DNA of 64,000 nucleotides. It comes from Erwinia sp. HDF1-3R (lineage in GTDB: Bacteria; Pseudomonadota; Gammaproteobacteria; Enterobacterales; Enterobacteriaceae). The notes below the pieces were generated by a model that saw only the letters and a program-made list of their open reading frames with translations, searched no databases and was not told the DNA's origin. This document shows positions 57,541 through 64,000 of the stretch, piece by piece (positions within the stretch are counted from its first letter, which is position 1; the number at the start of each line of letters is the position of its first letter). Location: contig NZ_CP155071.1 in the NCBI RefSeq assembly GCF_039621855.1, positions 3,782,001 to 3,846,000 of the forward strand, in the 5' to 3' direction. The position numbers and the translations under genes were made by a program.

Positions 57541-58542
57541 TCAAGGCTTATGTTAGTTAGATAAAGAAGACTCACATCTCGGTATTATATCTGTCAATTG
57601 AAATCAGGGAGCATCAAATCATGCTCTTTAAATCCCAAATTATGGGTATTATGCGACCATATCAAAGACTGTTGTTTCCGAACTATGGCTTCTTCTTTGA
57701 GTAATCCGTTTTTCAACTGCAAATTCTTGTTCTGCTTACAGGTACTGTTTAGATTTCAGGCCTCTGTACGTCTGCAATTCCAGTATTGGAGCGGGCCTGA
57801 TAATGCCATGAATCAGGCTGTTTCCCGTATAGAAAGGGTACTATTCAATAAATTTTCACCCCGAGTTGCGAACGCTCTCGCATGCTTGTTCGAAACGAAC
57901 ATTATCCGATATTTTTCCGACTCCAGCCCTGATAACCTTCAATAAAATAGTGACCCGATAAGCGCTACTGTTACCAGGGCCGCTTTCCCTGGTATCGGGT
58001 AACACCGTCATCTCAGGGATGAATCCTGCGGGTTGTCAGTGATATGATAGGCCCCATGTACGGGATTTTTTTCTCGCCGGTAGCCGGAATACTTTTGGCT
58101 TACAAATTGCGGATTCGGAGAGGCGAACAGCGTTTCACCTGAATTCCAAAGATGAGTAAATTCAATATGAAAGAGTCTGTAGACAGGGACCTCTCGACCC
58201 ACACCCCAATGATGCAGCAGTACCTATAATATCAATTAATATGATGTTTTATCAGAAAATATTTTATAAACATCTGTTTTAGTCTACATATAGAATACTT
58301 TTTAAGAAAAATTTGTCATGCCATAACCTAAAAGTTATGTCTAACTCTCATCACAAAGAAATAATCTAACTTTCCTCTAGCTTCAGCTCCCTCAAAACTT
58401 CTTATCGCTTGCTCTTTCTGAGGAAATGTGGGTTTCAATTCTCCAAATCAGCCTTGCAGAAGAAAAAAAAGGTTGCAAGCGATTGAAAAATGATCAATTT
58501 TTAACCAGTTCATTTCTTAAGTAGTTTCATCAAGGCACTAAA
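57541..58542. other. Gene-poor stretch before the recombinase operon
   Basis: About 1 kb without a supported gene. It contains the nested inverted repeats at 57950-58003 and, toward 58.2-58.5 kb, A+T-rich DNA that should hold the recombinase promoter. Confidence 0.5.
57950..58003. repeat. Nested, mutually exclusive inverted repeats
   Basis: Outer arms GTGACCCGATA (57950-57960) and TATCGGGTAAC (57993-58003) pair at 10 of 11 positions. Inner arms TACCAGGG (57972-57979) and CCCTGGTA (57987-57994) pair perfectly. The right arms share two bases, so the two stems compete. Confidence 0.6.
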
Positions 58543-60072
58543 ATGATTGATAAAACCTATAAGATACATAAGGTTAGAGTTGCCCAGTATCTACGGATGT
58601 CTACTAATCATCAGGAGTTTTCGTTAGATAACCAAGCTCAATTCATCAAAAAATATGCTGATGAGCATAATATGGAAATCTTACATACTTATGATGATGC
58701 AGGTAAAAGTGGCGTATCCACAACTGGAAGGCATGATTTTAACAAACTCGTTAACGATGTTCTTACGAAAGAAATAAATATCGATGCCGTCCTTGTATAC
58801 GATGTTAGTCGCTTCGGTCGTTTTAAAGATCCTCAGGAGGGTATTTATTATAAATACCTATTAAAAATGAACAATGTGGATGTCATTTATTGTGCCGAAA
58901 ATCTACCAGAAAACAGTGAAACTGAAACATTCATACTGTCTTCACTTATGTATGCGGCGGGTGCATATAGTAAAAATCTTTCAATAAAAGTTTTTGCGGG
59001 GCATGTGAATCTTGTTAAGAGAGGCTATTACCAAGGTGGCACACCGGGATATGGGCTAAAAAGAAAGTTACTCGATAATAATAACAAACCGAAGATGCTA
59101 CTCGCTCATGGTGAGAGAAAGAGCCTGCAAACAGATAGAATAGTCCTCGTTCCTGGCACCAAGAAAGAAATCGAGCTAATAAAAAAGATCTTCAATATGT
59201 TCATTTTTGATGGATTAAATGAGTATCTTATAGCCTCACTACTCAATCAGGAGGGGTATAGATTCAGCGATAAAACAGAATGGACACGAGGTAGAATACA
59301 CTCAGTTCTTATCAATAGCAGATATACTGGCAGATACATATACAACCGGACCTCACAAAAATTAAAGACAAAAAGGATTAAAAACCCAGAAGAAGATTGG
59401 GTTGAATATAACTCTTTTTTTAAGCCTATTATTTCAGAAGAAAAATTCAGATTAGCTAAAGAAATTATCGATAACCGTTCTATAAAAATGAGCGATGAGA
59501 AGATCCTGGATTGTTTGAAAAAAATTCTTTCCAAGCATGGAAAAATATCAGGATTTATTATAGATGAAGAGGACAGTACTCCATCAAGCAGTGTAATTGC
59601 AAACCGCTTTGGAGGTCTTCTCAATGCCTATAAATTAATCGACTATACTCCTGAGCGAGATTATCAATACTTAGAGATAAACTCTTACCTGAGAAAAAAG
59701 CACAGTGATATTGTAAACAAAATACAAAATGAAATTATAAGCAGTGAAGTAAAGATACTTGAAAATAAACTGATTTCAGTTAATAAAGCCTTAAGTTTCT
59801 CTATTGTGCTTTCAAGATGTAAAAAAACAGGTTTAAACAAACATAGATGGGTAGTGCGATTGGACAGGAGTTTAAATCCAGAAATTAGCATCATTGCAAG
59901 AATGAACAGTCTCAACACTGAGCCTGTTGATTATTACATCTTACCGTCAATAGAATTTCTGGAACATGAGTTAAAAATCAAAGACAACAATAACCTTTTA
60001 TTCGAAATGTATCGTTTCAATGATATCAAGCCATTCTTTGATATGTTATCAACTGATAAGGATGTAATGTAA
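58543..60072 (+). CDS. Large serine recombinase
   Basis: The 509-residue protein has a resolvase/invertase N-terminal domain with nucleophile S20 in QYLRMSTNHQEFSLDNQ and the active-site segment VLVYDVSRFGR, then a recombinase domain (GGTPGYGLKRKLL, LNQEGYRF, NSRYTGRYIYN) and a long, less conserved C terminus without the usual zinc ribbon Cys residues that I can see. It would cut and rejoin DNA at specific att-like sites. It is immediately followed (0 bp) by a ParB-like gene. Confidence 0.9.
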   Translation: MIDKTYKIHKVRVAQYLRMSTNHQEFSLDNQAQFIKKYADEHNMEILHTYDDAGKSGVSTTGRHDFNKLVNDVLTKEINIDAVLVYDVSRFGRFKDPQEGIYYKYLLKMNNVDVIYCAENLPENSETETFILSSLMYAAGAYSKNLSIKVFAGHVNLVKRGYYQGGTPGYGLKRKLLDNNNKPKMLLAHGERKSLQTDRIVLVPGTKKEIELIKKIFNMFIFDGLNEYLIASLLNQEGYRFSDKTEWTRGRIHSVLINSRYTGRYIYNRTSQKLKTKRIKNPEEDWVEYNSFFKPIISEEKFRLAKEIIDNRSIKMSDEKILDCLKKILSKHGKISGFIIDEEDSTPSSSVIANRFGGLLNAYKLIDYTPERDYQYLEINSYLRKKHSDIVNKIQNEIISSEVKILENKLISVNKALSFSIVLSRCKKTGLNKHRWVVRLDRSLNPEISIIARMNSLNTEPVDYYILPSIEFLEHELKIKDNNNLLFEMYRFNDIKPFFDMLSTDKDVM

Positions 60073-60945
60073 ATGCAAGATCAAAATGTACACATGGTGA
60101 AAATATCTTCTATTAAGGTGGTAATTCCTCGGTCAAGAAACAAATTTCGACATGCAGAAATAACAGAAAGCATAGATGCAAGTGGGCTTAGGAAACCAAT
60201 AACCATTAGAAAAATTGTTGATAAAAAATACGATTTCGCACTTATTTGCGGTCAAGGCAGACTTGAATCATTGACAGCCCTGGGAGAGGAATTTGTTCCC
60301 GCATTTATATTGGATATAGACGAAAACCAAGCTTACATAATGAGTTTAGTCGAAAATATGACCCGAGTAATCCCAAGAGCGGGAGAACAATTCCAACGAA
60401 TAAAAGAAATGACTGAGCAAGGATTAACTAATAAAGAGATATCGAACTCTACCGGGCTATCTTTGCACTGGATTACAAGTTTAACCATGCTTATTAACAA
60501 AGGTGAGAACAAACTTTTATCAGCGGTTGAATCAGGATGCATACCCATATCATTTGCTGTCGAGATTGCAAGGGTGGATTTCGAAGGTGGTCAGGAATTA
60601 TTAATCAAGGCATTTGATGAAGGTCTGATAAAACATAAAGATGTTGGTAAAATTCGTGAAATACTCGACTCAAGGAATGAAGGTCTTAAGGGGTTCATTA
60701 ATAATAATTTTGGAGTTGCCAAGAAAAGGAAGAAAATGACCACGGATGAATTACAGCAACTGTATCAGGACAACATTTCCCAACATAAAAAAATTAAAAA
60801 TAAAGCTGAATATGTAGAGATCAAACTGCTCGTTGCAGGTCAGATATTCAAAGAACTTACCAGCAATGAGAGTTTTTCTAAAATAGTAAGTGAAGAGAGT
60901 TTACAAGATGTTGTGAAAGTCATAGTTAAAAACGCTGCTAATTGA
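60073..60945 (+). CDS. ParB/RepB-like protein 1
   Basis: The 290-residue protein has a ParB N-terminal domain with LICGQGRLESLTALGEEFVP and the NMTRVIPRAGEQFQRIKEM segment, then an HTH-like GLTNKEISNSTGLSLHWI. The C-terminal part resembles the RepB plasmid partition domain. It starts right after the recombinase stop. No ParA is nearby, so a classical partition role is unlikely; DNA binding or CTPase-type function in recombinase control is possible. Confidence 0.83.
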   Translation: MQDQNVHMVKISSIKVVIPRSRNKFRHAEITESIDASGLRKPITIRKIVDKKYDFALICGQGRLESLTALGEEFVPAFILDIDENQAYIMSLVENMTRVIPRAGEQFQRIKEMTEQGLTNKEISNSTGLSLHWITSLTMLINKGENKLLSAVESGCIPISFAVEIARVDFEGGQELLIKAFDEGLIKHKDVGKIREILDSRNEGLKGFINNNFGVAKKRKKMTTDELQQLYQDNISQHKKIKNKAEYVEIKLLVAGQIFKELTSNESFSKIVSEESLQDVVKVIVKNAAN

Positions 60946-60953
60946 GGTGTAAA

Positions 60954-61826
60954 ATGATCAAATATTGCTTCAATGATAAATCGGTAAGTTTCAAACTCAC
61001 TGATCTAACTTACACAAAAAAGCTTCCTACAAACTTTCAAATCAGTAAAAAATTCACACAAATAAAAAGCACTATTTTAGCCATCGGTTTAGTCGAACCA
61101 ATACTTGTTTTCATTGATCAATCTGATAACTCTGTAAAAATTCTCGATGGTCACCTTAGGGTTGAGGCTCTTAAAGACTTAGGCGAAGATAAAGTTAATT
61201 GCCTTATTTCGACTACATACGACACCTACACTCCAAATAAAAAAGTCAATCGGATAACAATTATACAGATTCAACGAATGCTGAAAGAAGCAGTAAGAGT
61301 AGGAGTTCCTGTTGAAATGCTTTGCACTGCATTGAACATAAGTGTTGAGTCTTTGAAATCTAACCTATCAGTTTTGAAAGGCATCTGCCCGGAAGTGATA
61401 GAGTTGTTTAACGATAAAGATATCCCGCTCAATACCTTTAGAACCTTAAAGAAAATGGTTCCATTGAGACAGATAGAATGTGCGAACTTGATGGTAAAGT
61501 TTGAAAACTTTTCAACACTTTTTTCAGATTCTCTTTATCATAGCTCTTCCCCGGAGTGTTTAATCCAGCAACCTAAAAAGAAATCAGACTCAAGACTTGC
61601 AAATAGAAAAGCAATAGAAAGACTTGAAAAAGAAATGGCCCAAGTTCATTTTGACACTCAAAAAATTAAAGAAACATACGGCTCCAATAGCTTAAAACTG
61701 ACAATTATCATTTCTCATATAAAGAAACTGCTTGAAAATCCAAAAGTGTTTCATTGGCTACTAAGGAACAAAAGCGATTATCTCAATGAACTGACTGAAA
61801 TATCTGACATTAACAAGTTACCTTAA
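60954..61826 (+). CDS. ParB/RepB-like protein 2
   Basis: A second ParB-like protein of 290 aa, distantly similar in layout to the first: SKKFTQIKSTILAIGLVEPI, ILDGHLRVEALKDLGEDKVN and a RepB-like C terminus (LKGICPEVIELFNDKDIPLN). ATG 60954 follows GAGGTG; the frame is open 12 bp further upstream to a TTG. It is 8 bp from the first ParB gene and its stop overlaps that of the convergent TIGR04141 gene by 4 bp. Confidence 0.82.
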   Translation: MIKYCFNDKSVSFKLTDLTYTKKLPTNFQISKKFTQIKSTILAIGLVEPILVFIDQSDNSVKILDGHLRVEALKDLGEDKVNCLISTTYDTYTPNKKVNRITIIQIQRMLKEAVRVGVPVEMLCTALNISVESLKSNLSVLKGICPEVIELFNDKDIPLNTFRTLKKMVPLRQIECANLMVKFENFSTLFSDSLYHSSSPECLIQQPKKKSDSRLANRKAIERLEKEMAQVHFDTQKIKETYGSNSLKLTIIISHIKKLLENPKVFHWLLRNKSDYLNELTEISDINKLP

Positions 61827-63433
61827 AGCTTGTTCTTTTGGGGTTTACATAACTTCCTTTTGTAAATGTTAGGATCTACATCTATTTTGCAGATCCTGAC
61901 TTCGTATCCAAAATTGCTGATGCTCTTGTGAAAGTTCTTCAAGTTTATTTTTGAAAACAAAGGTAGATCTTCAGGGAGTTTTTTATTGGTAGCTATGGCG
62001 AAAACTAATTTGTAATTTTTAGCATCAGGCCGTATCATATGATCAGCTAATTTTATATGGGCAGGGAGTTTCTCATTTAGTTTTCCTCGGAACTCTGAAT
62101 CGCTTATGAAAAGTTCAGAACCGACAAATCCTTGTGAGAAAAGATGGCTCATACTTTGTGAACCACTATAATATTTCACATGGATAAAATCTGATGCATC
62201 TTTAATAAGGTCGCAAAATTCAATTTTACTTTTACCCCCGCCGTGATGAATAAATTTTTGATCCATATGTGTAAATGTTTTGTCAATAAGACACACATTT
62301 TCATTGTAGTCTTCTTCTCTCTTAAAGGAGTATACCGGAAATTTATCAGACTCCTCATAATGTAGAATTTTTCTCATCTCATCATCAATTGTTGTTACGA
62401 ATTTTCTATCGGCCACATACCATATGGAGTCTCGCAGGATATAGTTTTGATCGCCTTCTTTTATTTCAGCATAAATGCATCTATACAAAGACCATTTCTT
62501 TATCGATTCATAATCGGCATTCAAAACATGCAAGCAACTTCTTTTAAGTTCATCAACAGTAACATCCGCATTTTTTCCATTAAAATATTCACATATGTGA
62601 TCGACTGACAAGCTTTCATAAATAATACTTCTTTGTCTTCTCTCGAAACAATATCCTATTTGATTTTCCCAATCCACAATTTCTGGCTCACCAAGCCATA
62701 TGTCACTGAAGTCTCTTTGTTTTATTAAATCAATTAAAATAGAATCCAATATCTCAATTTCTGCCTCATCGGCTTCTTTGATATTATTAACCCATTCAAA
62801 TTCTTCAGGAAGAGGTGACTGATAAATAGATTCTATTTTCGTTAATAACTCAGGTATTGATTTTAAGTCAACATCAGGAACAATTACAAAGGCATCTTTG
62901 CCCGTTATTTTATTTCCTAAAACGTCTTCAGTGGAAGTGCCTGTAAGGGTTGTTAGAATATCCATCTCAGAATCTATTTTGAGATTGTATATATCAACTT
63001 CCTTACTGCTCTGACTACGAGTTAGAATATTTGTTTCGTTATGACTACCTTTATCCAAGCTACGGATTTTTTTATGCTCGATACAGTTTAATGTTGTTTT
63101 AAGACCAAAACCTTTGACGATACGGTCATCATTGATTAAGTGATGGCCGGTTCCGAACGGAATAAGATATCTCGTGTTATCAACTTCTATAACCAGAACT
63201 GCTCCAGTGCTACTATTCATACCGAAGAAATCGGGCTTTATGTCCGCCTTTTGGCTTGTAAATAAAGTTGTCCACTCAGGTAGCACTGGGTCTGAAATTT
63301 GCTTTGCATAAAGGTATGCTCTTGCATCATTCATTTCAAATTCAATAGGTTTTTGGACCCTTTCCAAATTCAAAATTTGATCAATATCGTCCGTAATTCT
63401 CTTTGCTTTATAAATTGAAAGTTTTATCTTCAT
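61823..63433 (-). CDS. TIGR04141 (DUF6119-like) sporadically distributed protein
   Basis: This 536-residue protein resembles the TIGR04141 family: KLSIYKAKRI at the N terminus, LIPFGTGHHLINDDRIVKGF with GLKTTLN, and SKIEFCDLIKDASDFIHVK with SGSQSMSHLFSQGFVGSEL in the C-terminal half. Function is unknown; its patchy distribution and frequent place in islands suggest defence or conflict, which is inference. It is 18 bp downstream of hxsA on the same strand, so probably co-transcribed. Confidence 0.82.
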   Translation of the reverse strand: MKIKLSIYKAKRITDDIDQILNLERVQKPIEFEMNDARAYLYAKQISDPVLPEWTTLFTSQKADIKPDFFGMNSSTGAVLVIEVDNTRYLIPFGTGHHLINDDRIVKGFGLKTTLNCIEHKKIRSLDKGSHNETNILTRSQSSKEVDIYNLKIDSEMDILTTLTGTSTEDVLGNKITGKDAFVIVPDVDLKSIPELLTKIESIYQSPLPEEFEWVNNIKEADEAEIEILDSILIDLIKQRDFSDIWLGEPEIVDWENQIGYCFERRQRSIIYESLSVDHICEYFNGKNADVTVDELKRSCLHVLNADYESIKKWSLYRCIYAEIKEGDQNYILRDSIWYVADRKFVTTIDDEMRKILHYEESDKFPVYSFKREEDYNENVCLIDKTFTHMDQKFIHHGGGKSKIEFCDLIKDASDFIHVKYYSGSQSMSHLFSQGFVGSELFISDSEFRGKLNEKLPAHIKLADHMIRPDAKNYKLVFAIATNKKLPEDLPLFSKINLKNFHKSISNFGYEVRICKIDVDPNIYKRKLCKPQKNKL

Positions 63434-63451
63434 TATTTTATTCCCAATATC

Positions 63452-64000
63452 TTATCGGGCAAGTATATTTAATGAGTTCAATAACTCAGTGTCTAATGTT
63501 TCTCTTGCTGGAGTAGGCAATCCATTCGCTACTCTATAATTCTTGATGGCATTTCGTGTTGCAGGCCCCATACTTCCGTCAATATTACCGTTATAGAAGC
63601 CTTTATCGAGTAATGCGAATTGCACTCTCATGATTAACCGCTTACGTTTTTCTGTATCCGAAGTCAGCCCACTACTTGCACGGTTGGCACCTGTGGTTCC
63701 TGGTGAGTTTGTTGTAGTTGAGCTATCAGTATCATTAGAGCGAAGTGAACGGACAGTGGAGGAGGAAGACGATGACGAACGAGTTCCTGAACTGGATGAA
63801 TCTGAGGTGCTTGGTGAGCTGTATGTTTTGGGATAGTAAGGGGTGCTTCCACCATAGTAGCCACCGCCTGATGAAGAACGGTGTGAGCTGTGGCTACGGT
63901 GAGAACTGTGACTTCTGTGTCCTGCAATGTAGAACGGCACTTCGGTATTGAGAGGGGCTATCACCAAATCATGCTCATTCAGGGTCATACCAGGTAAGTC
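63452..64000 (-). CDS. hxsA: His-Xaa-Ser repeat protein HxsA (5' end may be beyond window)
   Basis: The frame has an N-terminal HRSHSSHRSHSSHRSSSGGG repeat block, a Ser/Thr-rich linker and a C-terminal peptidoglycan-binding-like domain (VQFALLDKGFYNGNIDGSMG, PATRNAIKNYRVANGLP). This is the layout of HxsA, the target of the HXS system in which radical SAM proteins HxsB and HxsC and small HxsD are encoded together. An ATG at 63988 could start a 178-aa form, but the frame is open to the window edge. The modifying genes should lie to the right. Confidence 0.85.
   Translation of the reverse strand, partial: DLPGMTLNEHDLVIAPLNTEVPFYIAGHRSHSSHRSHSSHRSSSGGGYYGGSTPYYPKTYSSPSTSDSSSSGTRSSSSSSSTVRSLRSNDTDSSTTTNSPGTTGANRASSGLTSDTEKRKRLIMRVQFALLDKGFYNGNIDGSMGPATRNAIKNYRVANGLPTPARETLDTELLNSLNILAR

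Noticed and set aside
57598-57945. 115-codon frame before the recombinase
   Set aside because: No recognisable domain and irregular composition; more likely eroded non-coding DNA.
58008-58202. 64-codon - strand frame
   Set aside because: Short, no ribosome site or homology recognised.
60073-61826. Plasmid partition (parABS) locus
   Set aside because: There is no ParA ATPase and the context is chromosomal with a serine recombinase.

Overview
The window is a gammaproteobacterial chromosome segment. Gene content and order (rpsP-rimM-trmD-rplS, ffh, ypjD-corB, luxS-micA-gshA, yqaB-tRNA-csrA-alaS-recX-recA-pncC-mltB) match Enterobacterales closely, and an Erwinia/Pantoea-type (Erwiniaceae) plant-associated bacterium is my best guess. 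This rests on remembered protein similarity and synteny, not on a search.

Layout. (1) 1-6.3 kb: right end of a P2-like prophage (tail sheath FI, tube FII, E/E' with a -1 slippery site, tape measure T, U, D, Ogr) ending next to rplS. (2) 6.4-22.2 kb: conserved core: S16 operon, ffh, ypjD-corB, luxS, the sigma-E-driven sRNA micA, gshA, yqaB, three identical tRNA-Arg plus one tRNA-Ser, csrA, alaS, recX and recA with a clear LexA box, pncC. (3) 22.3-27.7 kb: an insertion between pncC and mltB carrying a trans-aconitate methyltransferase, an M20 amidohydrolase and a polar amino acid ABC importer. (4) 28-37.6 kb: mltB, then narKGHJI (respiratory nitrate reductase and transporter) behind a perfect FNR site, with narL divergent. 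narX is not here.

(5) 37.6-48.4 kb: an anaerobic C4-dicarboxylate block. narL runs directly into dcuS-dcuR, followed by apbE, a fused OYE/FMN-bind/FAD fumarate reductase, a DASS carboxylate transporter and a class I fumarase. Two perfect FNR boxes lie between the reductase and the transporter. Together these genes would take up dicarboxylates, convert malate to fumarate and reduce fumarate as an electron sink, under nitrate, fumarate and oxygen control. (6) araE follows.

(7) From about 50.3 kb to the right edge the DNA is A+T-rich and accessory. It holds a tight four-gene operon (MFS exporter, ATP-grasp ligase, YqcI/YcgG-family predicted heme N-hydroxylase, cupin) that looks like a small-molecule biosynthesis cluster. 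Next come an IS3-family graveyard, a truncated DUF4225 gene with a small membrane-protein neighbour, and a large serine recombinase co-transcribed with two ParB/RepB-like proteins. The last pair is a TIGR04141 (DUF6119-like) protein and a His-Xaa-Ser repeat protein (HxsA) at the window edge. HxsA implies that the radical-SAM HXS modification genes lie just outside.

The strongest candidates for undescribed biology are the ATP-grasp/N-hydroxylase/cupin operon and the recombinase-ParB-ParB / TIGR04141 / HXS neighbourhood. A smaller recurrent oddity is the tandem duplication of gene 3' ends across the stop codon at three separate loci.
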